From NCBI RefSeq assembly GCF_943169845.1, contig NZ_CALPBW010000006.1:1-64000 (forward strand): a stretch of DNA of 64,000 bases, given 5' to 3'. Made by a program: the position numbers and the translations under genes. Positions 38,007 through 46,411 of the stretch are shown one piece after another (the stretch's first letter is position 1; the number at the start of each line of letters is the position of its first letter). The notes beneath the pieces were generated by a model, which saw only the letters and a program-made list of their open reading frames with translations, made no database searches and was not told the DNA's origin. Origin of the DNA: Peptoniphilus rachelemmaiella (lineage in GTDB: Bacteria; Bacillota; Clostridia; Tissierellales; Peptoniphilaceae).

Positions 38007-38114
38007 ATGAAGGTATAAAAGATATTTATAAGATAAACGATTATGACTAAAAGGGCGGAACGGAAAAAGAATAAACAACGGGACAATGCAGAGTTGTGTC
38101 GAAGGGAGATTTAA

Positions 38115-38549
38115 ATGATGATGGCAAAGAGGAACCTAGGTAATACCTATCTATTTCGAATGATTCCTTGGGCATTGTTTCCAAATGCTGTCGGATTTCT
38201 TTTCAGCGTTATGTTTGGGGATGATCTTGTGGTCTGTCGAATGAGTCAGCTTCTCACTATCTTTCTGTGGCTTTTGCTCTTGCGTGGACTCAGAAAAAGA
38301 TCGCAAATTACGGGGCGGGATTTTATCAGGTCGCAGATTGTATCTCTTGTTATCGCATTGCTCGTTAATGAAATCTTGGTTCTTTTGCCATTAGAAATCA
38401 TCGACGCCGGGCGGAGCGTTTCGTGGGATTTTCCTTTTGTGGATCTGGCAACATTCGCGGGTTCGAAGTTCCCGCTCATTGCCCTATGGCTTGCCACGCT
38501 CATCGTCGATCTGTTCTTTGTTGATTTTCGTGTGAAGTCATTGCAATAG
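38115..38549 (+). CDS. Small polytopic membrane protein, DUF3021-like layout
   Basis: A 144-residue protein with four hydrophobic segments (about residues 17-34, 40-58, 76-92 and 115-135) and a basic loop (GLRKRSQITGRDFIRSQ). The size and spacing recall DUF3021-type four-helix proteins, but no motif is decisive. AGGGAG lies six bases before the first of two adjacent ATGs. Its base composition is somewhat more AT-rich than the flanking housekeeping genes. It is expressed alone, between terminators. Confidence 0.5.
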   Translation: MMMAKRNLGNTYLFRMIPWALFPNAVGFLFSVMFGDDLVVCRMSQLLTIFLWLLLLRGLRKRSQITGRDFIRSQIVSLVIALLVNEILVLLPLEIIDAGRSVSWDFPFVDLATFAGSKFPLIALWLATLIVDLFFVDFRVKSLQ

Positions 38550-38620
38550 GTATGCGTACAGGTTGAGTGCGGCGTTAAGAGGTAAGATTACATTCAGGAA
38601 AGTCATAATCATGAAATGAC

Positions 38621-38665
38621 AAAGAAGAGGCATATGCCATTGATCGGCAAAGCCTCTTCTTTTTT
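38621..38665 (+). terminator. Rho-independent terminator
   Basis: AAAGAAGAGGC pairs with GCCTCTTCTTT, followed by T residues. Confidence 0.85.
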
Positions 38666-38782
38666 CAATTAAAAGCGTATGTCGCCTGAAGTCTGAACCG
38701 GCAAGTCACGGCTTTTATGGATTTTCTATTTTCTTTGTTATTTTTGCAGCTTCTTTAAAAAGTATAGCATGACGCGGGTTTA

Positions 38783-38811
38783 TTGCGCAGAACTTGCCTT
38801 GATAGTATAAT
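38783..38811 (+). promoter_or_regulatory. Promoter of the metG operon
   Basis: TTGCGC, a 17-base spacer and TATAAT. The 60-base leader that follows has room for neither a T-box nor another large regulatory RNA. Confidence 0.8.
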
Positions 38812-38879
38812 TGTTACAAGAAATTTTTTTCGGCCATCCTCTATGGTCGAGCATATCATCTATATGCAAGGAGGCATAC

Positions 38880-40853
38880 ATGTCAAAGAACTTTTACGTT
38901 ACAACGCCCATTTATTACCCAAGCGACAATTTACACATCGGCCACACTTACTGCACCGTGGCTGCCGATGCGGTGAAGCGTTTTAAGACCCTGCAAGGCT
39001 ACAATGTCCTGTTCACTACCGGCACCGACGAACACGGCCAAAAGATTCAGGAAAAGGCCAAGGAAGCCGGCAAGGAACCCTTGGAATACATCGACGCCAT
39101 TGTCGACGATACCAAGGCTCTCTGGAAGACCATGGACATCCACTACGATTCCTTTGTGCGCTCCACGGATCCCCAACACGAAAAAAACGTGCAGGCGTTG
39201 TTCCAAAAGCTCTACGACAAGGGCGAAATCTATAAAGGTGAATACGAAGGCTACTACTGCACGCCCTGCGAATCCTTCTGGGCCGAATCCCAATTGCTGG
39301 AAGGCCATTTGTGCCCGGACTGCGGCCGCGAAACCCACTTGCAACACGAAGAAAGCTATTTCTTCCGCCTTTCTGAATACCGGGACAAGCTACTTCAATA
39401 CTACGAAGATCATCCGGAATTTATTCAACCGGCTTACAGAAAGAGCGAAATGATCAACTCTTTCTTAAAAGACGGATTGGATGACTTGTCCGTCACCCGC
39501 TCCACCTTCGACTGGGGCGTGCCCGTTCCCTTCGACGACAAACACGTCATCTACGTTTGGATCGACGCCCTGTCCTGCTACTTAACCGGCGCGGGCTTCG
39601 GCACCGACGACGAGCAATTTAAAAACTTCTGGCCGGCGGACGTCCATTTGGTAGGCAAGGAAATCATGCGTTTCCATACCATTATCTGGCCTGCCATGCT
39701 CATGGCACTGGATCTGCCCCTGCCGAAACAAATCTTCGGCCACGGCTGGATTCTCTTCGACGACGACAAAATGAGTAAGTCTAAGGGCAATATTATTTAT
39801 CCCGAACCCATTATCGACCTTTACGGCGTCGATGCCCTGAAATATTTCCTTCTGCGGGAATTTTCCTTCGGCCACGACGGCAGCTTCAATGTACAAAGCT
39901 TTATGAAGCGGCTGAATTCCGACTTGGCCAACGACTTAGGGAACCTGGTCTCCCGCACCGTCTCCATGATCGAAAAATACAACGACGGCATCGTCCCCGC
40001 GCCTCACGGCGAAACGGCCATTGACAAGGAATTGAAGGATCTGGCCGTCAGCATTTGGGGCGAGCTGGAAAAAGAAATGGAGACCTATCAATTCTCCACG
40101 GCACTGGAAGCCATTTGGAAATTGGTTCGCCGCAGCAACAAATATGTAGACGAAAACGAACCCTGGGTCTTGGCCAAAGGCGGCGAAGACGAAAAGAAAC
40201 GCTTAGATACGGTTCTCTATAATTTGGCGGAATCTCTGCGCATCGTCTCCATCCTTCTGTCTTTCTTTATGAACAACACGGCCATTTCCATCGCCGAACA
40301 AATTACGGCGACGAAGGATTTCGAAGCGAAAGACGCCACGCGCTGGGGCCTTTTGGAACCGGGCAAACACGTGGGCGAAAAGAAGATCATCTTCCCGCGC
40401 CTCGATATCGAAGAAGAAACGAAGCGCCTCTGGGATGCCAACCACGCCCTCATTGAAAAGCGGAAAGCGGAAAAACTCGCCAAGGGCGAAGCGGTGGAAG
40501 AGGAAGGGGAAGCCTTGGATCTGAAGCCGGAAATCACCATCGACGACTTCGATAAACTGGACATTCGCGTCGCCACCGTGGATTCCGTGGAAGATCACCC
40601 CAATGCCGATCGCCTCTACGTTTTAAATCTCAGCGTCGGCGACGAAAAGCGGGTCATCTGCTCAAGCATTAAGGAATATTACACGAAAGAAGAGCTCACG
40701 GGCAAACAAATCCTGCTCTTGGCCAACTTAAAGCCCACGAAATTGCGTGGCGTTCTGTCTCAAGGCATGCTCCTTGCGGCGGAAGACAAAGACGGAAAAT
40801 TGTCCCTGGCCACCACCATGGAACAATTAAAATCCGGTGCAAGAATCAGTTAG
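38880..40853 (+). CDS. metG: Methionyl-tRNA synthetase
   Basis: A 657-residue class I synthetase that charges tRNA-Met, including the initiator. The HIGH motif is in DNLHIGHTY near residue 20 and the KMSKS motif in DDKMSKSKGN near 300. A zinc-binding knuckle (CTPCESFW, CPDCGRE) lies near 125-150. The C-terminal 105 residues form an EMAPII/Arc1p-like tRNA-binding domain (DKLDIRVATVDSVEDHPNADRL), used for dimerisation. The ATG at 38880 has AAGGAGG ahead; the open frame further upstream runs across the promoter and is not translated. It heads an operon with tatD, rnmV, rsmA and the ArsR gene. Confidence 0.97.
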   Translation: MSKNFYVTTPIYYPSDNLHIGHTYCTVAADAVKRFKTLQGYNVLFTTGTDEHGQKIQEKAKEAGKEPLEYIDAIVDDTKALWKTMDIHYDSFVRSTDPQHEKNVQALFQKLYDKGEIYKGEYEGYYCTPCESFWAESQLLEGHLCPDCGRETHLQHEESYFFRLSEYRDKLLQYYEDHPEFIQPAYRKSEMINSFLKDGLDDLSVTRSTFDWGVPVPFDDKHVIYVWIDALSCYLTGAGFGTDDEQFKNFWPADVHLVGKEIMRFHTIIWPAMLMALDLPLPKQIFGHGWILFDDDKMSKSKGNIIYPEPIIDLYGVDALKYFLLREFSFGHDGSFNVQSFMKRLNSDLANDLGNLVSRTVSMIEKYNDGIVPAPHGETAIDKELKDLAVSIWGELEKEMETYQFSTALEAIWKLVRRSNKYVDENEPWVLAKGGEDEKKRLDTVLYNLAESLRIVSILLSFFMNNTAISIAEQITATKDFEAKDATRWGLLEPGKHVGEKKIIFPRLDIEEETKRLWDANHALIEKRKAEKLAKGEAVEEEGEALDLKPEITIDDFDKLDIRVATVDSVEDHPNADRLYVLNLSVGDEKRVICSSIKEYYTKEELTGKQILLLANLKPTKLRGVLSQGMLLAAEDKDGKLSLATTMEQLKSGARIS

Positions 40854-40861
40854 GAGGATCT

Positions 40862-41635
40862 ATGATAGACGCCCATTCCCATTTGGAAAATGAGGCATTT
40901 GACGACGATCGAGAAGCAATTATCGCCTGCATGGAAGAAGACGGCCTGGATGCCGTGGTGAATGTGGGAAGCGATATTGAAACCTCCCGCGCCGTGGCGG
41001 ACTTGGCGAAAAAACACGACCGCCTTTACGCCGTGGTGGGGGTTCATCCCCAAGAGGCGAAGTACTACGACGATGCCGTGCGGGCGGAATTGGTGGAGCT
41101 GGCAAAGGACGAAAAAGTGCTGGCCATCGGCGAATGCGGCTTGGACTACTACTATGAAAATTCGCCACGAGACGTGCAGCGGACTGTCTTTCGCGCCATG
41201 TGTGATTTGGCGGTGGAAGTGGATCTGCCTCTGGTGATCCACTCCAGGGATGCGGCGGAGGAGACCTACGACATCGTGAAGGATTTTCTCGAGGCCCATC
41301 CCGGTCACCACGTGCTCATTCACTGCTACAGCTATTCTGTGGAAATGATGGCGCGTTTTATGGCCCTGGGCTGCTACATTTCCCTGGGCGGCGTGACCAC
41401 CTTTAAAAACGCCAAAGTGCCGAAGAAAGTGGCGGCGGCCGTGCCCTTGGATCGCCTGCTCTTGGAAACGGACTGCCCCTACATGACTCCGGAGCCCAAT
41501 CGAGGCAAGCGCAACGAGCCCAAGTATGTGGCTTATGTGGCGAAAAATATCGCCGCCCTCAGGGACATGGACGTGGCGGATCTTGTGGCGCACACAGATG
41601 AAAATACGAAACGGTTTTACAAATGGAAGAAATAA
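40862..41635 (+). CDS. TatD-family metal-dependent hydrolase
   Basis: A 257-residue TIM-barrel hydrolase of the TatD/YcfH family, metal-dependent deoxyribonucleases in characterised members. Metal ligands are visible in MIDAHSHLE at the start (HxH), IGECGLDYYYE (Glu near 93), IHSRDAAEE (His near 128), IHCYSYS (His near 153) and LLETDCPYM (Asp near 203). It lies between metG and rnmV, a widely conserved order in Firmicutes. AGGAGG precedes the ATG, eight bases after metG. Confidence 0.93.
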   Translation: MIDAHSHLENEAFDDDREAIIACMEEDGLDAVVNVGSDIETSRAVADLAKKHDRLYAVVGVHPQEAKYYDDAVRAELVELAKDEKVLAIGECGLDYYYENSPRDVQRTVFRAMCDLAVEVDLPLVIHSRDAAEETYDIVKDFLEAHPGHHVLIHCYSYSVEMMARFMALGCYISLGGVTTFKNAKVPKKVAAAVPLDRLLLETDCPYMTPEPNRGKRNEPKYVAYVAKNIAALRDMDVADLVAHTDENTKRFYKWKK

Positions 41636-42171
41636 TACAAGAAGTGATCGTGGTCGAGGGAAAAGATGACATCGCCCGGGTGAAGAGCGCCCTGAAATGC
41701 GATGTCATGGCCACGGGAGGCTACGCCTTCGGCGAAAAATTTTTGCGCGAGCTGAAAAAAGTGGAGCGTCGCCGCGGCGTCATTATTCTCACGGATCCTG
41801 ATTACATGGGCAAGCAAATTCGCCGGCGGCTTACAGAGGCATTGGCCTCGCCGAAGCAGGCCTATTTGCCGCAGGACAAGGCCCTTTATAAAGACGATAT
41901 CGGCATCGAAAACGCACGGGCCGAGGATATTCGGGAAGCGATTTATCGTGCCAAGCCCATGAAAAAAGTCTACGAAGAAACATTTACCAAGGCGGATATG
42001 ATTCGCTACGGCATGACGGGGGCATCGGATGCGGCAGGGCGCCGCGAAAAAATGGCCGAGGCATTAGGCATCGGTCACGGCAACGGCAAGCAATTTTTGC
42101 AGAGACTCAACAGCTTCGGCATTTCCGTCGAAGAATTTGAGCGCATCTATGAGGAGGTGTTCGGTGGATAA
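41623..42171 (+). CDS. rnmV: Ribonuclease M5
   Basis: A 182-residue Toprim-domain endoribonuclease that matures the ends of 5S rRNA in Firmicutes. The Toprim glutamate is in VVEGKDDIARVKSAL near residue 12, and the acidic pair is in ILTDPDYMGKQIRRRL near 55, as in the family. Its start lies inside the end of tatD (13-base overlap), with no strong ribosome site, so it probably depends on coupling. rsmA in turn starts inside its 3' end. Confidence 0.93.
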   Translation: MEEIIQEVIVVEGKDDIARVKSALKCDVMATGGYAFGEKFLRELKKVERRRGVIILTDPDYMGKQIRRRLTEALASPKQAYLPQDKALYKDDIGIENARAEDIREAIYRAKPMKKVYEETFTKADMIRYGMTGASDAAGRREKMAEALGIGHGNGKQFLQRLNSFGISVEEFERIYEEVFGG

Positions 42172-43036
42172 ACGACTATACAGCCCGGCCAGGATCCGAG
42201 AGATTCAAGAGAAATGGGGCTTTCGCTTTCAAAAATCCCTGGGCCAAAACTTTCTCATGGACGGAAACATCGTCCGCGCCATTGCCGACAATGCCGACGT
42301 CGGCGAAGGGGACGTCGTCTTAGAAATCGGCGCCGGCATCGGCACCTTAACGGAAGAATTGGCCCTACGTGGCGCGAAAGTATTTTGCGTGGAAATCGAC
42401 GAGCACTTAAAGCCCATTCTTGATGAAACCCTGGGCGCATACGAAGACGTGGAGATTTTCTACAAAGATGTATTAAAGACGGACCTAAAAAAAGAACTGG
42501 CGGCCCGCTTCGGCGATCACAAGATTAAAGTGGTAGCCAATCTGCCCTATTACGTGACCACGCCGATTTTGTTGCATCTTTTTAATTCGGACCTGCCCTT
42601 GGAATCGGTTCACGTCATGGTGCAAAAAGAAATGGCAAATCGCATGGCAGCCAAGGCCGGAACGAAGGCCTACGGCTCCATCTCCGTTTATTTACAAATG
42701 CGCTCCGATGTGGCCGTGGCCCTCACCGTGCCCCGCACCTGCTTTATGCCCCAGCCCAATGTAGACAGCGCCGTCTTGGCCCTTACGAATTTTAAAACCG
42801 ATCACCGGGAAAATCTGAAGCGGGCCGAGGCCGTGGTGCGGGCGGCATTTTCCAAGCGAAGAAAAACCGTGTTAAACGCCCTGTCCACCTACGGCTTCGA
42901 AATCGAAAAAGATCAGATCCTTCAAGCCTTGGTCGACACGGGCATTGACCCCGGTCGTCGGGCCGAGGCCATTACCGTGGAAGAGTATCGGATTTTGGCG
43001 AAAAACTTTCCGAAAGTAGAAAAGGAGGGCGACTAA
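42164..43036 (+). CDS. rsmA: 16S rRNA dimethyladenosine transferase
   Basis: A 290-residue S-adenosylmethionine-dependent enzyme that dimethylates two adjacent adenosines near the 3' end of 16S rRNA. It has KSLGQNFLMD near residue 25, the SAM site EIGAGIGTLTEEL near 55, and the catalytic NLPYYVTTP near 128. The GTG start at 42164, with GAGGAGG ahead of it, gives MDKRLYSPARIREIQ, which fits the family. The overlap with rnmV is eight bases. It shares its last base with the following regulator gene. Confidence 0.95.
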   Translation: MDKRLYSPARIREIQEKWGFRFQKSLGQNFLMDGNIVRAIADNADVGEGDVVLEIGAGIGTLTEELALRGAKVFCVEIDEHLKPILDETLGAYEDVEIFYKDVLKTDLKKELAARFGDHKIKVVANLPYYVTTPILLHLFNSDLPLESVHVMVQKEMANRMAAKAGTKAYGSISVYLQMRSDVAVALTVPRTCFMPQPNVDSAVLALTNFKTDHRENLKRAEAVVRAAFSKRRKTVLNALSTYGFEIEKDQILQALVDTGIDPGRRAEAITVEEYRILAKNFPKVEKEGD

Positions 43037-43374
43037 TGGCGGAATACAGCGACGAGACATTTCACGCCTTTGTGGAAAACGAACCTTTAATCGAAAGCTT
43101 GAGCGGCATTTTTAAAGTCATGGCCGACCCCACGCGATTAAAGATTTTGTACGCCCTCATGTTGGGCACCTGCAATGTATCGAAACTGGTGGAACTTTTA
43201 GGCATGAGCCAATCCTCCATTTCCCATCAGCTCATTCTTCTGAAAGAAGAAGGGCTTATTCGCTCGAGAAAAGAAGGGCGCAAAGTCTACTACTCCCTGG
43301 ATGACGACCATGTGGCGACCCTCTTTACCATGGGCTACACCCACGCTATGCATAAAATCGGCGAAGGTGATTAA
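43036..43374 (+). CDS. ArsR/SmtB-family metal sensor, CzrA-type alpha-5 site
   Basis: A 112-residue winged-helix repressor. The recognition region is LLGMSQSSISHQLILLKEEGLI. The C-terminal helix reads DDDHVATLFTMGYTHAMH, an exact D-x-H-(10 residues)-H-x-x-H array. That is the alpha-5 inter-subunit site of zinc/cobalt sensors such as CzrA and SmtB. The cysteine alpha-3 site of lead/cadmium/arsenic sensors (ELCVC) is absent (TCNVSKL here). It should therefore release DNA when zinc or a similar ion is abundant. It overlaps rsmA by one base and no efflux gene is adjacent, so its targets lie elsewhere. Confidence 0.85.
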   Translation: MAEYSDETFHAFVENEPLIESLSGIFKVMADPTRLKILYALMLGTCNVSKLVELLGMSQSSISHQLILLKEEGLIRSRKEGRKVYYSLDDDHVATLFTMGYTHAMHKIGEGD

Positions 43375-43436
43375 GCCCATACCTCGCGGGTATAAATTGA
43401 GTAAGCGAAATCATGAATTATTTTGGAGGAATGACA

Positions 43437-43667
43437 ATGTCAGAAGTAAAAGTTTATACAAGCAACACCTGTCCTTATTGCACCATGGCAAAGGATTATC
43501 TGAAGGAAAAAGGCATCGAATTTGATGAAAAAAACGTGCAAACCGACGCAGCTGCAAGAGATGAATTGATCTCCATGGGCTACACCGGCGTACCTGTTTT
43601 GGTCATCGGCGAAGAAGAAATCGTCGGCTTCGACCGCGCACGCATCGACGCCGCCTTGGCAAAATAA
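43437..43667 (+). CDS. Glutaredoxin-family protein (NrdH/YruB type)
   Basis: A 76-residue thioredoxin-fold thiol reductase with the active site CPYC at about residues 12-15 and the cis-proline segment TGVPVLVIG, ending in GFDRARIDAAL. The compact size fits NrdH/YruB-like glutaredoxins that reduce small thiol targets or ribonucleotide reductase. The ATG at 43437 has TGGAGGA six bases ahead. It is a single-gene unit with a terminator. A second, different glutaredoxin-like gene lies 1.6 kb further on. Confidence 0.92.
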   Translation: MSEVKVYTSNTCPYCTMAKDYLKEKGIEFDEKNVQTDAAARDELISMGYTGVPVLVIGEEEIVGFDRARIDAALAK

Positions 43668-43677
43668 CGAAACTGAA

Positions 43678-43701
43678 AAAGGGGCTTCGGCCTCTTTTTT
43701 T
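43678..43701 (+). terminator. Rho-independent terminator
   Basis: AAAGGGGC, TTCG loop, GCCTCTTT and a T-run. Confidence 0.9.
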
Positions 43702-43776
43702 CGTGCCGAAAAGCAAAAGTTTTCTAAAAAATAGCGAAGACATTTCTTTTTCGGCGGCGGTTCGCGGCCCCTGTGT

Positions 43777-43782
43777 TATAAT
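43777..43782 (+). promoter_or_regulatory. Extended -10 ahead of the DUF1002 gene
   Basis: TATAAT preceded by TGTGT, with no convincing -35 box. Confidence 0.45.
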
Positions 43783-43811
43783 GGCATACGAAAAAAGAAG
43801 TGGAGGAGATT

Positions 43812-44684
43812 ATGAAGTTTCTAAAAAAATACATGGCAGCGGCTCTGGCCCTTCTCATGCTCGTTACGATTCAGGCGCCGGTATTCGCCGATGCCGTGGA
43901 AGGCGACGTGATTCTGTGTTTCGGTCAGGACCTTACGCCCGAACAACGAGATGCCTTGATGAAGCGCTTTAACGGATCGGACAAGGATCAAATCATCGAG
44001 GTCACCAACAAGGAAGAGCACAAATACCTGGGCGATTTCGTGCCCGAATCGAAGATCGGTCGCAAGGCCATTTCCAGCGCCAGAGTGGAATACACCGCCG
44101 AAGGCAGCGGCATCCAAGTAGAAACGTCGAAGCGGATTCGCTACATTACCCACGATATGTATCGCCAAGCCCTGGAGACCGCAGGGATTAAAGATGCGAA
44201 GATCACCGTGGATGCGCCGATGAATGTCAGCGGCACGGCGGCGCTCACCGGGATCATGAAGGCCTACGAAACTTCGACCGGCAAAAAAATCAGCGACAAA
44301 GTAAAAAAAGCGGCCAACGAAGAAATGGTCGTCACCTCGGATTTAGCACAACAGGTGGGTGCGGACAAGGCCACGGGTCTGGTGAAAGACATTAAGGAAA
44401 AAATCGCCACGGAAGCGCCGAAGAGCCGGGAAGAAGTGCAAAACATCATCATCAATATTTCCAACGAGTACAATCTTAATCTCACCGCCGAGCAAACGGA
44501 TAAGTTGACGAACTTTTTCGACAATTTACGAAAGACGGACATCGACTGGCACGGCTTGGCTGATAAAGCAAAAGGCGCCGCCGATCAGGCAAAGGAATAC
44601 ATTAACAGCGAAGAGGGCCAAAGTTTGATTCAAAAGATCAAAGCTTTTTTCGCCGATCTGTTCGATAGCATTTTCAACAAATAA
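43812..44684 (+). CDS. DUF1002 secreted protein
   Basis: A 290-residue exported protein with a clear signal peptide (basic start, hydrophobic run to about residue 22, cleavage near VFADA). The mature part matches the DUF1002 family: VILCFGQDLTPEQRDALMKRF near the N-terminus, TSKRIRYITHDMYRQAL and ITVDAPMNVSGTAALTGIMKAYE in the middle, and a helical C-terminus. The function is unknown; members are common on the surface of Gram-positive anaerobes. AGGAG lies ahead of the ATG. It is a single-gene unit. Confidence 0.88.
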   Translation: MKFLKKYMAAALALLMLVTIQAPVFADAVEGDVILCFGQDLTPEQRDALMKRFNGSDKDQIIEVTNKEEHKYLGDFVPESKIGRKAISSARVEYTAEGSGIQVETSKRIRYITHDMYRQALETAGIKDAKITVDAPMNVSGTAALTGIMKAYETSTGKKISDKVKKAANEEMVVTSDLAQQVGADKATGLVKDIKEKIATEAPKSREEVQNIIINISNEYNLNLTAEQTDKLTNFFDNLRKTDIDWHGLADKAKGAADQAKEYINSEEGQSLIQKIKAFFADLFDSIFNK

Positions 44685-44685
44685 A

Positions 44686-44706
44686 AAACCCGGCCAGCCG
44701 GGTTTC
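44686..44706 (+). terminator. Terminator of the DUF1002 gene
   Basis: AACCCGGC, short loop, GCCGGGTT. Confidence 0.8.
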
Positions 44707-44712
44707 TCAATG

Positions 44713-44744
44713 AAAAAGGCCTCCCCATGGGGGAGGCTTTTTTG
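44713..44744. terminator. Bidirectional terminator between convergent genes
   Basis: GCCTCCCC, ATG loop, GGGGAGGC with A/T tracts on both sides. Confidence 0.9.
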
Positions 44745-44749
44745 TTTTG

Positions 44750-44947
44750 TTATTTTGCTTCAACGATTCTGTTTAAAGCCTTCATCAGTTCGTCGGCATC
44801 AAAACCGTGAACATAAGCAGCTTCTTCTAAGGATTCCATTTGACTGGAGGGGCAACCTACACAGCCCATGCCAAATTGCATGAGGACACGAATGGCTTCC
44901 GGGTATTGGCGAACCAAATCGCCGATTAAAGTATCTTTTGTAATCAT
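44750..44947 (-). CDS. DUF1858 small redox-associated protein
   Basis: A 65-residue protein of the DUF1858 family, found alone or near hybrid-cluster and redox proteins. It carries GMGCVGCPSSQMESLEEAA, with the conserved CxxC near residues 30-33, which could bind a metal or form a disulfide. The ATG at 44947 (minus) has AAGGAGG six bases ahead. It is probably in one transcript with the upstream glutaredoxin-like gene 61 bases away. Confidence 0.85.
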   Translation of the reverse strand: MITKDTLIGDLVRQYPEAIRVLMQFGMGCVGCPSSQMESLEEAAYVHGFDADELMKALNRIVEAK

Positions 44948-45008
44948 CCTAGCCTCCTTAAGCTTTATTTTCTCATTCATTTTATCCTATGGGAAAAAGA
45001 ATGGCAAG

Positions 45009-45245
45009 TTAGATCAAATTTTCCTTCATGTAGGCGATGATGTCGTCGGATTCCAGCATCCATGTATCGCCGTAGTGGAGGCAGGGAACTTGTTTGCCGC
45101 CGCTGCCTTCCAATAATGCCTTTTTCGCTTCGTCATCTTTGTCTACGAAGACGACGTCCACCTTTTCTACGCCCTCTTTTTCCATAAAGTCGATGACTTT
45201 TTTGCAAAAGGGGCAATAGGTAGCCGCGTATAATTTATAATCCAT
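45009..45245 (-). CDS. Glutaredoxin-like protein
   Basis: A 78-residue thioredoxin-fold protein with the active site TYCPFCKKV near residues 10-14, a VDKDDEAKKALL helix, the cis-proline in KQVPCLHYG and a C-terminal SDDIIAYMKENL helix. The last two features resemble the N-terminal domain of glutathione-S-transferase-type glutaredoxins. A third cysteine sits beside the cis-proline. AAGGAGG precedes the ATG. It lies upstream of the DUF1858 gene on the same strand. Confidence 0.88.
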   Translation of the reverse strand: MDYKLYAATYCPFCKKVIDFMEKEGVEKVDVVFVDKDDEAKKALLEGSGGKQVPCLHYGDTWMLESDDIIAYMKENLI

Positions 45246-45391
45246 GGTATTCCTCCTTCTTCTTGTTATTTGTTTTATACCCAAGTGATGGCTATTCACA
45301 CATGAAGGGATGAATTGAAAAAAAGTCTAATCCTTCTCTAAGTCGTAAAAATGACCGCGGCCATGTGGTATGCTTTATTTGAGGTGAAGGT

Positions 45392-45898
45392 ATGGATATT
45401 TTTAACAGCATCGGCAAAGGTTTTGAAGACCTTTCCAATCAGGTAAAAGATTTAAGCATAAAGGGCCTTTACAGTGCGAAGGAGGCCTCCAATGTGGCGA
45501 AGTTGCGCATGCAAATTCGCGAGCTGGAGGCGAAAATTCTGGAGGAATACACCCACTTAGGGGAAGTTTATTATATGGAAATGCGGGAGCAGTCCCATTT
45601 GGCGGACACGACGAGCTCCGAGCTGCTTTTTGCCATCGACGAATTGCAAAAAGAAAAGGCGAGTCTGGAAAATCGCATGGCGTCAAAGGAGCTCGCGGGA
45701 GAGGTGTTCCGCTACGAATGCCCGGATTGCCACACGGAAATTAACAAAGATACGAATTTCTGTCCCCACTGCGGCAGAAAAATCGAGACCATCGAATTAA
45801 TTGCCGATGATCCGGATTTTGTAGAATGTAAGAACTGCCATTTCCAGGCGGAGGCCGGGGCCACGTATTGCCCGCGCTGCGGCACGCCTTTGGCATAG
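45392..45898 (+). CDS. Coiled-coil protein with two zinc ribbons
   Basis: A 168-residue protein. Residues about 1-100 are helical and probably coiled coil (LRMQIRELEAKILEEY, FAIDELQKEKASLENRM). The C-terminal part has two four-cysteine zinc ribbons: CPDCHTEINKDTNFCPHCG (about 110-128) and CKNCHFQAEAGATYCPRCG (about 147-165). No enzyme motif is visible; a scaffold or nucleic-acid-associated role is possible. It ends nine bases before msrB and should share its transcript. Confidence 0.75.
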   Translation: MDIFNSIGKGFEDLSNQVKDLSIKGLYSAKEASNVAKLRMQIRELEAKILEEYTHLGEVYYMEMREQSHLADTTSSELLFAIDELQKEKASLENRMASKELAGEVFRYECPDCHTEINKDTNFCPHCGRKIETIELIADDPDFVECKNCHFQAEAGATYCPRCGTPLA

Positions 45899-45907
45899 GA
45901 GGTATTG

Positions 45908-46342
45908 ATGGATAAAAAAGAATTGGACGAAGCGCAACTCAGGGAATCCTTAGGCGATGTGGCCTATCACGTGACCCGAGAAAAAGGCACGGAGCTTCCT
46001 TTTTCCCATCCCTACGATCACTTATTCGACGAAGGCATCTATGTGGATGTCATTACGAAAGAGGTCTTGTTTCTCTCGAAAGATAAATTCGACTCCGGTT
46101 GCGGCTGGCCCGCTTTTTCCAAGACGGCCCCCGACGCACCGATTAAAGAGACCACCGACGGGCGCTACGGCATGATTCGCACGGAAGTGGAGACGGAAAC
46201 CACCCACTTGGGCCACGTCTTTAACGACGGGCCGGCGGAAGCGGGGGGTTTGCGCTACTGCATTAACGGCGCCAGCATCGAATTTATTCCCAAGGAAGAA
46301 ATGGAGAAAAGAGGGTACGGTTCTTGGCTGGATTGTCTCTAA
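45908..46342 (+). CDS. msrB: Peptide-methionine (R)-S-oxide reductase
   Basis: A 144-residue repair enzyme that reduces the R form of methionine sulfoxide. It has the MsrB core FDSGCGWPAFSK, THLGHVFNDGP and the catalytic cysteine in RYCINGASIEF; the usual RYCINSA has glycine for serine here. The two CxxC zinc pairs of some MsrB proteins are absent. SGCGW supplies a possible resolving cysteine. The ATG at 45908 has AGGAGG five bases ahead. Its partner MsrA is not in the window. Confidence 0.93.
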   Translation: MDKKELDEAQLRESLGDVAYHVTREKGTELPFSHPYDHLFDEGIYVDVITKEVLFLSKDKFDSGCGWPAFSKTAPDAPIKETTDGRYGMIRTEVETETTHLGHVFNDGPAEAGGLRYCINGASIEFIPKEEMEKRGYGSWLDCL

Positions 46343-46411
46343 ATTGAAAAGACTAGAAACCTCCGACGGGGGTATAATAGATATATACGTTAGTGAACTA
46401 AAGGAGGTATC

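Noticed and set aside
38812..38879. T-box leader ahead of metG
   Set aside because: The leader is about 60 bases long and lacks the T-box core and a terminator.
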